A DNA stretch of 64,000 nucleotides. Source: Pararhizobium polonicum. Lineage in GTDB: Bacteria; Pseudomonadota; Alphaproteobacteria; Rhizobiales; Rhizobiaceae. The translations under genes were made by a program, and so were the position numbers. The stretch spans positions 361,306-425,305 of the forward strand of contig NZ_LGLV01000008.1 in assembly GCF_001687365.1 (NCBI RefSeq), written 5' to 3'. Below the pieces are notes generated by a model. It saw only the letters and a program-made list of their open reading frames with translations, was not told the DNA's origin and did no database searches. This document shows, piece after piece, positions 55,592-63,832 of this stretch (position 1 is the first letter of the stretch; each line of letters begins with the position of its first letter).

Positions 55592-57324
55592 GGCTTTCTC
55601 CTTAATTGCAGCTGATCCGCAGCCAAGGCATTGGGTACCGTGTGGTGGTACTCAGGCTTGAGCGCGAACAGCTTCCGCGTCATCAGGGATTCGGTGAGGA
55701 TATGCGGCTGGTCATAGCCGAGCTGTGCCTGGCGCTCCGCCATGCCGTGTTCGTCCGCGTAGGACGTGAGCAGGCTTGCGACGCGCTGCCAGAAGCGTGC
55801 CTCCGGCAGGTCGTAGCAATGGTCGAGAAGGTGGGAAATCTCGGTCAGATTGTAGACGAACAGCGTGTCCATCACCAGTTCGCGCAGCGAATCCAGGTTG
55901 TCCGTCCAGTAATACTGATCCGGCTCGGCATCGCGGTAGAGCGGGTTCAGCGACAGGAAATCCGGTGCCTTTGCGGGCTCGCGCAGAAATTCCGGGCAGA
56001 ATTCCATGCTGTCGTGGAAATCGCGCAGGACGAGACGCACCGGCCAGCCGTCGCGGTGGACGAGCAGCATGTTTTGTCCATGCGCCTCCACGGCGATGCC
56101 GTGATGAACCAGCAGATGCCAGACGGGCAGGACGGCGATCTCGATCAGCCGGTTCATCCACGGCATCAGGCCGAAACGCCCGATCCAGTCGTCGGCAAAC
56201 GGCCTGCCATCCGTCTCCACCATCATTAGCGCATTGAACGGAATGACCGCTTCGCCCGGCGCGAGCGTCGCCTGCGCGCTCTGGCGCCAGATGGCACCGA
56301 TCTGGCCTGCGAGAGGGCCATCGGCATCGGCGATGATACCGGCATATTCCTGCAGGATGGTCAGCGGATACCGCTCGGCAAACAGAGGGTCGGCGGCAAC
56401 GGTGTCGCCGATCCAGCAGGAGAGGGCCGGGGCGGTGCAGACCGAGTGCGGCTCCAGCGTCCGCCGCGACGACGTGTTGACCATGTTGAGCGGCAGCTTG
56501 ACGCTGGCCGCCAATGGACGGTCCGCGTTCAGCAGGGACCGCACCGACTGGGTTGCGGTGTAGCGGTCACCGGCCGGGCCGAGGCAATAGGCATCACCGG
56601 CCGCGATCCAGCCCGAAAACAGAGCTTCTCCAAGATTGTGCCATTGCCAGGGATGCAGCGGCACAAGCCCGAAGTCTTCCGACGATAGCTCCAGTTGCTC
56701 CTGCATGGCCTGCAGATGCGACCATGTCTCCGGGCCAAGCTCCGCCTCCCAGAACGCCTGTTCATCGGCAGGCAGGGCCTGCTTCAGATGCTTGCGCGCA
56801 ATCAGCAGCCAGACCAGCTGGAAGGCCTTGCCCGTCTCCGGGCCATAGGCGGCATGATCCGCATCGGAAAAGCCGGTGCGCGCCTTGTAGCAGGGGTGAT
56901 AGGGGTGTCCTTCGTCCAGCGCACCCTCCAGCGCGGCAAAGGACATGGACCGGCGGGGCCGTGCCGGAACGTTGCGATCGTTCCATTCGGAAAAGGCGAT
57001 CGTCTGCTTCATTTCGCCGAGCAGTTTGCCACGGGTAATGCCCGTGCCGGGCAGGGCGGAGACGAGCCGGGCCAGCGATGCTTCGCCCCAGGCACCATCT
57101 TCGTCCTGCACCTCCACCGAGCCTGCCACAGGGCGGATGCGGCCGAACGGGCCGATGGTTCCGTTGCAGCGATAGCTCAGGCCACCGAGCGACCAATGGA
57201 AATGCGTCAGCCCATGTTCGAGGCTTTGGCGTGCATCGATCACGCCTTCGAACAGCAGTGTTGCCACGAGCTGGCGCAGCACGCGTTCGCCGGGCTGTCC
57301 TTTCAGCTCAAGAGGCAATGGCAT
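55588..57324 (-). CDS. asbB: NIS siderophore synthetase AsbB
   Basis: A 578-residue IucA/IucC-family synthetase. Family marks are LVPLHPWQWHN, TQSVRSLLN with VKLPLNMVNTSSRR (ATP/citrate site), VEAHGQNMLLVHRDG and LRDFHDSMEF. In petrobactin synthesis AsbB adds the second spermidine (or dihydroxybenzoyl-spermidine) to the citrate intermediate. Its start lies 17 bases inside asbA. The order asbA-asbB-asbC is that of Bacillus. Confidence 0.9.
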   Translation of the reverse strand: MPLPLELKGQPGERVLRQLVATLLFEGVIDARQSLEHGLTHFHWSLGGLSYRCNGTIGPFGRIRPVAGSVEVQDEDGAWGEASLARLVSALPGTGITRGKLLGEMKQTIAFSEWNDRNVPARPRRSMSFAALEGALDEGHPYHPCYKARTGFSDADHAAYGPETGKAFQLVWLLIARKHLKQALPADEQAFWEAELGPETWSHLQAMQEQLELSSEDFGLVPLHPWQWHNLGEALFSGWIAAGDAYCLGPAGDRYTATQSVRSLLNADRPLAASVKLPLNMVNTSSRRTLEPHSVCTAPALSCWIGDTVAADPLFAERYPLTILQEYAGIIADADGPLAGQIGAIWRQSAQATLAPGEAVIPFNALMMVETDGRPFADDWIGRFGLMPWMNRLIEIAVLPVWHLLVHHGIAVEAHGQNMLLVHRDGWPVRLVLRDFHDSMEFCPEFLREPAKAPDFLSLNPLYRDAEPDQYYWTDNLDSLRELVMDTLFVYNLTEISHLLDHCYDLPEARFWQRVASLLTSYADEHGMAERQAQLGYDQPHILTESLMTRKLFALKPEYHHTVPNALAADQLQLRRKP

Positions 57325-59092
57325 GGCTAGTCCTTGGGATGGTCAATGCCGCAGGCGCCCTCAAGGGATTCGGCACGGGGCGGTAAAGCGTCGGTGCATT
57401 GTCGGATTGCAGTTCGTCGACGTCGAACAGCCGTGTCGTCAGGTTGGCCTTGGAGGCGATCGTCGGCAGGTCGAGAACATGGCGGGCAAAATCGCGGCCG
57501 GCTCCCGTCATTTTCGAGGCGCAGCGCTCCAGATGGGCGCGCAGCAGGCGCAAAAGCTGGCCTTCGTCGCACAGACCGTCATGTCCCATGCGGCTGATGA
57601 CCGAGAAGACCTGGTTGACGATGAGGTAATAGGCGAACCGGTCGCGAATTTCGCTTTCGGCAAAATAGAGCGAGGCAATGGTTTCTGTCTCGGGAACATG
57701 GCCGACAAGCAAGCTGCGATAGCGCTCGGACAGGTAGAAGCCCTGATTGTCACGGTAATAGCTGACCGACGGATAGCCCGCGCCGATATCCAGCAGGCTG
57801 TTCTGCTGATGGGCCTCGAGCGCCACGCCGTGATCGTCGTAAAGCTGGATCAGCGGCTCGACCGCGCAGGTGAGGTAATGCCGGAACCAGGCAAGGCAGA
57901 CATCGGGCAGGGGCTCGCCGTCTCTTGCGGCGATCGCGCGGATGATGCGTTCCAGCCTCGACGGCTCACCGGGGAGCGGGTCGGCTGTCAGCGCCGCCAC
58001 GGTGATGACGCCTCGTCCCTTGCTTCCCGCAAAGGGGTTTTCCCGCAGGATGACTTCGAAGCCGCTTTCGCTGCGGCCGGGCATGTCGAGCGTGATATAG
58101 GCGGGATCCCGAATGATCCGGAAGTTCTGCGAGCGTTCGGCAAACCCGATCCGGTCGATCAGCTTGGCCATCGCAACGCCCGCCTCCAGTTCCTGCCGCC
58201 GGTTGAGGCGCACGGAATTGGTGATGCGGACTGGCAGCGAGAATTTGAGCATCCAGTTCTCATCGGCGCTGTAGACCGTGCGGACGGACGATGTTGCGGT
58301 AAAGAGCGAACCGGCGGGGCCTAGATGGCGCAACAGGCCGTCCTGTTGCAGCGCCCGGACCTCGGGATCGAGAAGCAGGGCTTCCGCCTGGAGCGGATGC
58401 ATCGGCAGCAGATATTCGTCATCGCCGATCGACAGGTTTTCGCCATTCGCGCTTACCAATGAACGGACGATCTCGTGCGCTGCGGCCGGACGTGCCGATG
58501 CATGCCGGACATGGCCGGTCTTTACCGCGAAATAATGCAATTTGAACTGGCCGCGCAGCTCCGGCGCATAGCTTTCCTGCTGCCAGAAGGTCATGCCCTG
58601 CCGGCTCTTCGGTGTCGGGTGCAGCCAGTGGCCGAAGACGAGCGACTGCTCGGCCTCGATGAAGCCGCCGCCGGTTGCCGGTGTGGGCAGCCCCTTGTCG
58701 ATATAAAGCGATGTCTGCTGGTAGCTGTCGAGAACGCGCATCAGCAGTTCGAGTTCGAAGCCACGCAAGGCATCGACGTGACCTTCCTCTACCTGACGAT
58801 AGGTCTCGTGAACGAGGTTATGAAGCGCCGACATCAGCTCGATCTGCCGCCAGTTCGAATCCGGTACGCCCCGGCACCAGACCCGGCCGAAATGTTGCGG
58901 ACCGCACAGGGAGGATGAGGTGATCTCGACGCGCAGGACGATCTGCTGGCGCGGCATCGACCATTCGATGCAGTCGACCGGACCGCTCAGGGTCCGATGC
59001 ATCACCGGCACGCCGGAATTCACCTCGCGCAGATAGCAATTGGCGAAACTCTGGAAGGTCGCCGTTTCTGCGATTTGCCTAGACGATTGCAT
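57308..59092 (-). CDS. asbA: NIS siderophore synthetase AsbA
   Basis: A 594-residue IucA/IucC-family synthetase: LLPMHPLQAEALL, TSSVRTVYSAD and LKFSLPVRITNSVR, VALEAHQQNSLLD and YYRDNQGFYLS. AsbA condenses citrate with the first spermidine. ATG 59092 is chosen; the longer frame to 59128 adds an unlikely tail. It is the first biosynthetic gene, with a 116-bp gap to the DUF2218 gene that may hold an internal promoter. Confidence 0.9.
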   Translation of the reverse strand: MQSSRQIAETATFQSFANCYLREVNSGVPVMHRTLSGPVDCIEWSMPRQQIVLRVEITSSSLCGPQHFGRVWCRGVPDSNWRQIELMSALHNLVHETYRQVEEGHVDALRGFELELLMRVLDSYQQTSLYIDKGLPTPATGGGFIEAEQSLVFGHWLHPTPKSRQGMTFWQQESYAPELRGQFKLHYFAVKTGHVRHASARPAAAHEIVRSLVSANGENLSIGDDEYLLPMHPLQAEALLLDPEVRALQQDGLLRHLGPAGSLFTATSSVRTVYSADENWMLKFSLPVRITNSVRLNRRQELEAGVAMAKLIDRIGFAERSQNFRIIRDPAYITLDMPGRSESGFEVILRENPFAGSKGRGVITVAALTADPLPGEPSRLERIIRAIAARDGEPLPDVCLAWFRHYLTCAVEPLIQLYDDHGVALEAHQQNSLLDIGAGYPSVSYYRDNQGFYLSERYRSLLVGHVPETETIASLYFAESEIRDRFAYYLIVNQVFSVISRMGHDGLCDEGQLLRLLRAHLERCASKMTGAGRDFARHVLDLPTIASKANLTTRLFDVDELQSDNAPTLYRPVPNPLRAPAALTIPRTSHAIAS

Positions 59093-59208
59093 TCTTGTCC
59101 ATCCTCGGCATGCAACACGCAACGCCACGCAAAAGCGTTGCCGAACCCTCGGTCAACGCATTGAATTTTCTGATCGGACGGGCCTATGCCCGAATGGATG
59201 CCTCTGTC

Positions 59209-59499
59209 TCAGCCTGTTGCCTGCCATTGGAGCGGGCCGGTATTTTCCCTGAAGGCGAACCGCAGGAGGTGATCCTCGACCACGGATTTGGTATCCGCCA
59301 GATTGGCATCGTCGGGTGAGCGCACCCGGATGTGCAGTCCATCCGCATCGGCTTCGAGAAATCCGGTTCCGCAGGAAAACATCAGCTCACCACGATCGCC
59401 GGTCTGGGCCACGTCGATCTTGTGGGCGAAATGCTTGCAGAGCTGGGTCAGATATTTCTGGCCGTTTTCCGTGGCGAAACGGGTTGTTGCTTCTTGCAT
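59209..59499 (-). CDS. DUF2218-family small protein
   Basis: A 96-residue protein with the DUF2218 layout: TRFATENGQKYLTQLCKHFAHKI, a central beta strand set (GELMFSCGTGFLEAD) and RSPDDANLADTKSVVEDHLLRFA. Members are often encoded beside siderophore receptors and iron reductases; no reaction is established. ATG 59499 has AGGAG six bases upstream. It lies between the receptor and asbA. Confidence 0.8.
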   Translation of the reverse strand: MQEATTRFATENGQKYLTQLCKHFAHKIDVAQTGDRGELMFSCGTGFLEADADGLHIRVRSPDDANLADTKSVVEDHLLRFAFRENTGPLQWQATG

Positions 59500-59533
59500 C
59501 GGGAACTCCTGTCTTTCGACGTTTTGTCGCAAG

Positions 59534-59556
59534 GAACGGGGTGCCAGCACCCGTTC
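59534..59556 (-). terminator. Hairpin between receptor and DUF2218 genes
   Basis: A ten-pair stem with one bulged base (GAACGGGGTGC / GCACCCGTTC) and a CA loop lies 45 bp after the receptor stop. No T-tract follows. It may stabilise the receptor mRNA or attenuate read-through into the synthetic genes. Confidence 0.4.
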
Positions 59557-59600
59557 TCGTTGTCAGCAACCGTCACGCAGGACGGCTCGCGCCAGGACGA

Positions 59601-61889
59601 TCAGAACGTCGCCTTGGCGGTCAGCATGAAGGCGCGGCCCTGTTCGTAGAGCGGCGTTACCGTTCCGAATTCCTGGCCGTAGGTCGCACGGTCCGAGTAG
59701 GTTTCATCGAAGATGTTCTTCAGATCGGCCCGGAATGTCAGGTTCGGCCGGGTCGGTGGCTTGTATTCAACGAAGGCATTGAAGACTTCGTAGCCCTTGT
59801 AAGCCCTGTAATTGGGGGCGAGTTCGGCATCCGCGCCAACGGTGACACCCCAGTCGGTAAAGGTGTGGACCGCCTGCAAGGTGATGAACTGGCCTCCCGG
59901 AGCCGCCAGATAGGTGCCGAGATCGGAATCGGCTGGATTCCCGTCGATTTCAACATCGATATTGGCGTATTTCACCTTGAAGGAACCGTCGCCCCAGCTG
60001 TAGCCACCGCCGATTTCAAACCCTCTGGAGCGAACGTCATGCGCCTCGATGCCGCGCAGGACTGCGTATCTTGGGGAGCGCGCGTCATCGAGATTGGTCT
60101 GGAAGACGCTGCCTTCGATGGTGAAGTCGTTGTAGGTCGCCTCCAGCCCGACATTGAAATTGTCGGAGGTAACCGGCTTCGGTCCACTGCCGTAATCCCA
60201 ATTGGGATTCATGATGAAGTTTTCAGCGAGCGGAATACCGGCCCAGACATGCGAATAGCCGGCTTTTGCGATCAGGAAATCCTCGATCAGATCGTATTCG
60301 CCGGAAATATTGCCGCTGAAGCCCGAATGGCTCCATTCCTCACCGGTGGTGCCGGTGAATTTCTGGGTGTCGCCGCGAGCGCCGAAGGAAAGCCGCGTCC
60401 GATCCCAAGGTTCGATTCGTGCCTGTGTGTAGATGCCGACATTGCGCGATTTTTCGGTGCCAGGATCAAACATATCCTCCAGTTCCGCTTTGTCGCTGTA
60501 GAAATCGATGCCGGCGACGATGTTGCCGATGTCGAAGGAGAACTTGTTCTCGAACTTGCCGTTGAAGCTCTCTGTTGTGCCGATACCGTTATAGGGCGGA
60601 ATATTGAATCTCGGATTCAGGTATACGGGTGTCTCAAGTTCGGTCTTGCTGTAGGCCAGCACCAGTTTCGGATCCCACCAGCCCTCGGGCGTACTGTCGG
60701 TATAGGTGAAAACGGTATTTTGACGGTCAAGCTTGTAGTCGCGAACCCGTGGCTCCCACTCGGGACGCCCTTCGATGAAGCCCGTATTGGCGCGATATGG
60801 CCGTGGTGCATCATCGTGAACACGTTCGTGGCTGATCGAGACGCGGTCGCCGCTCTCGAACTCGTAGGCAAGCTTTCCAAGGCCACTCAGAATATCGGTG
60901 CTGGTGCCCTGAACGCCTTTGCCGTTGCCGGCGGTGAAATCATTGCCGTTGCCGAAATTGAACGAACCGAGAAATTCCAGACCCTCATGAAGGCCATAGG
61001 CCGTAAGGCCGGTCGTCACCGTGTCGCTGTTGAAATTGTAGCTTGAGCTGATGGAGCCGCCGAAGCCGTCGCCATCCAGCAGGTCGCGGGCATCCTTCGT
61101 CTCATAGGCGATGGCGCCGCCCAGCGCTCCGGGACCGGCATCGGCCGGCGCGACACCGGCATCGACACCGACAGCCTTCAGCAGGCTCGGATCGATCAGG
61201 TTGGTGCCGGCATGGTGGAAAACCTTGTTGTTCTGGCGGCTGCCGTCGATGGTCACCGCAAGGTTGGTTTCCTCGATGCCGTGGACATAGACCTTCTGCG
61301 ACATCGGCAGGGAGCTGCCGACTGCAATGCCCGGCTGGCCGGAGAAGACATCGGCGACGCTGGCCGGGTTCTTCTGCTCCAGGTCTTCAGCCGAGATCTG
61401 AATTTCGCCGGCGCCCGGACTGCCGCCGCCGAAGACCGAAATGGGTTCGAGCAAGGTTCCGTCACCGGCGACGGCCGCGCCGCTATCGCCCGCCGAAGCG
61501 GCCGAGCCGATCACGGCCGTTCCGCCGGAAATCTGATAGGAAATGCCCGTGCCGGACAAAAGCTGGGCCAGCGCCTGCTGCGGCTCCAGCGTCCCACGGA
61601 CGGGGCTGGAGCGAACGCCGCGCGATGTCGCGGCGGCAAGCGTTACCTGCAGGCCGGATTGCCGCCCAAAAGCGTTGAGCGCGCTGGAGAGCGGCTGGGA
61701 CGGGATATTGAAGCTGCGGGCATTGCTGACCCGCGAGGTCCTCTCCTGCGCCGATACCGGAGAAAGGGGCATCAGGGCAAGGGACGACAGTCCGACGATC
61801 GCCGTTGTGGCAGCCAGGCGCACACCGATGGCACGGCGGCCCTTTGCTTTCAAAAATGTATTTCCATTGCGGCATGTCGGCGAACGCAT
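59601..61889 (-). CDS. TonB-dependent siderophore receptor with STN signalling domain
   Basis: A 762-residue outer-membrane receptor: signal peptide ending PVSA-QE, then an STN domain (FNIPSQPLSSALNAFGRQSG ... LSGTGISYQISGG), a plug (QKVYVHGIEETNLAVTIDG) and a barrel ending in YSDRATYGQEFGTV ... LTAKATF with a terminal Phe. The STN domain shows it signals through the adjacent FecR and sigma factor. ATG 61889 is preferred; the GTG at 61970 is part of the promoter-like 13-mer. It probably takes up ferric petrobactin-type siderophore. Confidence 0.9.
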   Translation of the reverse strand: MRSPTCRNGNTFLKAKGRRAIGVRLAATTAIVGLSSLALMPLSPVSAQERTSRVSNARSFNIPSQPLSSALNAFGRQSGLQVTLAAATSRGVRSSPVRGTLEPQQALAQLLSGTGISYQISGGTAVIGSAASAGDSGAAVAGDGTLLEPISVFGGGSPGAGEIQISAEDLEQKNPASVADVFSGQPGIAVGSSLPMSQKVYVHGIEETNLAVTIDGSRQNNKVFHHAGTNLIDPSLLKAVGVDAGVAPADAGPGALGGAIAYETKDARDLLDGDGFGGSISSSYNFNSDTVTTGLTAYGLHEGLEFLGSFNFGNGNDFTAGNGKGVQGTSTDILSGLGKLAYEFESGDRVSISHERVHDDAPRPYRANTGFIEGRPEWEPRVRDYKLDRQNTVFTYTDSTPEGWWDPKLVLAYSKTELETPVYLNPRFNIPPYNGIGTTESFNGKFENKFSFDIGNIVAGIDFYSDKAELEDMFDPGTEKSRNVGIYTQARIEPWDRTRLSFGARGDTQKFTGTTGEEWSHSGFSGNISGEYDLIEDFLIAKAGYSHVWAGIPLAENFIMNPNWDYGSGPKPVTSDNFNVGLEATYNDFTIEGSVFQTNLDDARSPRYAVLRGIEAHDVRSRGFEIGGGYSWGDGSFKVKYANIDVEIDGNPADSDLGTYLAAPGGQFITLQAVHTFTDWGVTVGADAELAPNYRAYKGYEVFNAFVEYKPPTRPNLTFRADLKNIFDETYSDRATYGQEFGTVTPLYEQGRAFMLTAKATF

Positions 61890-61957
61890 TTTACCCCCGT
61901 CTCGGTTTCCGGCGCATTGCCCCTGCATGCGCTTCCAACCAAAGACGACCGGCTCCG

Positions 61958-61970
61958 GATTTTTTTTCAC
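61958..61970 (-). promoter_or_regulatory. 13-mer GTGAAAAAAAATC before the receptor gene (copy 1)
   Basis: The same 13 bases occur at 63073-63085 before the fecR-like gene. Upstream bases are also similar (AAAAAAACCGGATACG versus AAAAATCCGCGATCCAT). The A-rich element ~70-80 bp from the start could be the -35 region of an ECF-sigma promoter. Inference from recurrence only. Confidence 0.4.
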
Positions 61971-62005
61971 CGTATCCGGTTTTTTTCTTGATTATTTACG
62001 TCATC

Positions 62006-63043
62006 TTAAAATCGGGCCAGGACGCGCCCGTACGGCGTCACCGCATGAACCCTGCCGCCAAAGGGTTTTACCATTGCCTCAAGGGCGCTATCCGGGTTGT
62101 TAAGATCATAAAGGCCGGTCACCCGGCGCGATGCCAGTGCCGGATCCGGAACGCTGATCCAGGCGTGATGATAGCGCTGCAGTCGTTCCGCCGCGGCGCC
62201 CACGGTGACGTCGTTGACGAACATCTTTCCGGTTCTCCAGGCGGCAACATCCTCCGGCGCGATCGTGGCGCGCATCACGGTGCCCGTGCCATGCTTGATC
62301 GCCGCCATCTCGCCGGGTGAGAGCTCGAAGCTCTGCTTATGGTCCGGTCCGTCATAGGAGATCGCCACGATGCCGCGCGCCAACTCGACCGTCGTTTCGC
62401 CGTCGGCCAGTTGCACGTCGAAGGCCGTTCCCAGCACCTCGACCGCGACACCTCCGGCATTGACCGTGAAGGGCCGCGCCGCATCATGTGCGACATCGAA
62501 AAATGCCTCTCCGGACAGGAGCGTGACGCGGCGCACGGATGCGGTGATCTCGGTTGCGATGGCGCTGCCTCCGCCCATTTCGATGACGGTGCCATCCTCC
62601 AGCGTCAGGGTCCGGCTTTCGGCCGTCCGGGTGATGTGATCCGCCTGCAGGCGCAGAAGCAGGGAGGGGCCGGCAAGAAGGACGAGGGCACAGGCCGCAA
62701 TCGCCAGGACTGCTCCGGCCGTCCATGCCTTCCAGCGGCGGCGCGGCGGCGGCAATACGGTGACGGCGGCGGACGGTTTCCAGAGATGCTCGTAAGCCGG
62801 CGGCACCTCACCGAGAAGCACCCAGGTCTTCAAGGCCTGTTCAAAGGCGCGCCCATGCATTGGCGAATGCGACAGCCATGCCTGGAAATCCTGTTCAACC
62901 GCTGGACAGCCCGGCTGCGCCTTGAGATTGAGAAACCAGTCCATGGCTTCTTCCAGTGTCGCTGCCGGTATGTGGTTGTCCTGGGTCAAAATTCTACCTG
63001 CACCGCTCGGGTCATGCCTCATGGGCACTTTTAGCCGAATCAT
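62006..63043 (-). CDS. FecR-family anti-sigma/signal-transfer protein
   Basis: A ~345-residue FecR protein: an N-terminal cytoplasmic FecR_N/DUF4880 region (LEEAMDWFLNLKAQPG), one membrane segment near residue 105 (AVLAIAACALVLLAGPSLLL) and a periplasmic FecR domain (LTLEDGTVIEMGGGSAIATE, GEAFFDVAHDAARPFTVNAG). It passes the siderophore signal from the receptor STN domain to the sigma factor. The start is uncertain between ATG 63043 and ATG 63022; the GTG at 63085 coincides with a promoter-like element. Confidence 0.88.
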   Translation of the reverse strand: MIRLKVPMRHDPSGAGRILTQDNHIPAATLEEAMDWFLNLKAQPGCPAVEQDFQAWLSHSPMHGRAFEQALKTWVLLGEVPPAYEHLWKPSAAVTVLPPPRRRWKAWTAGAVLAIAACALVLLAGPSLLLRLQADHITRTAESRTLTLEDGTVIEMGGGSAIATEITASVRRVTLLSGEAFFDVAHDAARPFTVNAGGVAVEVLGTAFDVQLADGETTVELARGIVAISYDGPDHKQSFELSPGEMAAIKHGTGTVMRATIAPEDVAAWRTGKMFVNDVTVGAAAERLQRYHHAWISVPDPALASRRVTGLYDLNNPDSALEAMVKPFGGRVHAVTPYGRVLARF

Positions 63044-63072
63044 CCTCTGTTTTACAAAGACGAATTGCGGTC

Positions 63073-63085
63073 GATTTTTTTTCAC
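63073..63085 (-). promoter_or_regulatory. 13-mer GTGAAAAAAAATC before the fecR-like gene (copy 2)
   Basis: Identical to 61958-61970. It lies 30-42 bases before the likely start of the fecR-like gene, which would be a normal distance for a promoter. It supports separate sigma-dependent promoters for the two genes. Confidence 0.4.
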
Positions 63086-63100
63086 ATGGATCGCGGATTT

Positions 63101-63607
63101 TTAGGATGCATTGGCCATCAGCATGGTCGCCACCCGCATCATGGCGGTTCGCACATGACGATGGGCTGTTGCAACCGAGATGCCCAGATGAGCCGCGATT
63201 TCTTCCAGCGTGTAGCCGCCGAAGCGATGCATCTCGAGCGCGACGCGGACCTCGACCGGAAGATCGTCGAGAACCGCGGATATTTGCCGCATCTCGTCGG
63301 TCACCACGACGAAGTCTTCCGGTGTCGGCACCTCATTCGGTATCGACCAGAAAGGCGGCTCGTTCTGCTGTTCGCGCGTCTCGACCTTCTGGCGTTTCAG
63401 GAGGTCGAAGGAAAGATTGCGAACGATCTTGTAGAGATAGGGCAGCATCTGCCCGGACGTGCCGGTATTGGCAGGGGCAAACCGCAGGAATGCATCCTGC
63501 ACGATATCCTCTGCCGTTTCCCGCGATCCGAGGATACGGGTGGCGTAGGCGACCAAGGCCGTCCGATTGGCGATATAGACCTCATGGCGGGCTTCCATGT
63601 CGATCAT
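63101..63607 (-). CDS. FecI-like ECF sigma factor
   Basis: A ~168-residue ECF sigma factor: region 2 (YATRILGSRETAEDIVQDAFLR, YLYKIVRNLSFDLLKRQ) and region 4 (VALEMHRFGGYTLEEIAAHLGIS). It directs transcription of the receptor and synthesis genes when the receptor is loaded. ATG 63607 gives the normal FecI length; ATG 63679 and ATG 63598 are alternatives. It is the first gene of the array. Confidence 0.88.
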   Translation of the reverse strand: MIDMEARHEVYIANRTALVAYATRILGSRETAEDIVQDAFLRFAPANTGTSGQMLPYLYKIVRNLSFDLLKRQKVETREQQNEPPFWSIPNEVPTPEDFVVVTDEMRQISAVLDDLPVEVRVALEMHRFGGYTLEEIAAHLGISVATAHRHVRTAMMRVATMLMANAS

Positions 63608-63737
63608 GGCCTCAGTCCGCGCCATGCAGGTTTGATCTGATGTGCGGCATTGGCTCCCATCGCGGCTTCCGTTGCTCATCGGCTGATCCAGGCTGCCACC
63701 GGCATAAACGGCGAGTTGGCATCCACATTAAAACTAG

Positions 63738-63765
63738 CCTGTAATTATCATGTTTATTTTACAGG
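63738..63765. promoter_or_regulatory. CCTGTAA-N14-TTACAGG dyad upstream of the sigma gene
   Basis: A perfect 7-bp inverted repeat with an AT-rich 14-base spacer lies ~60-160 bases before the possible sigma-factor starts, in the only stretch without coding potential. It is a candidate for iron-responsive control (Fur/RirA/Irr-type) of the array. It does not match a motif I can name. Confidence 0.4.
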
Positions 63766-63832
63766 TCCACCGCCGTTTTGGTTTTTCTCCTTTATCTTCG
63801 TCAGCCGCCGCGTAAAGATCGGGCCGGCTCGA

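Noticed and set aside
59316..61046. 576-residue plus-strand frame
   Set aside because: Antisense to the TonB-dependent receptor, which has complete domain structure.
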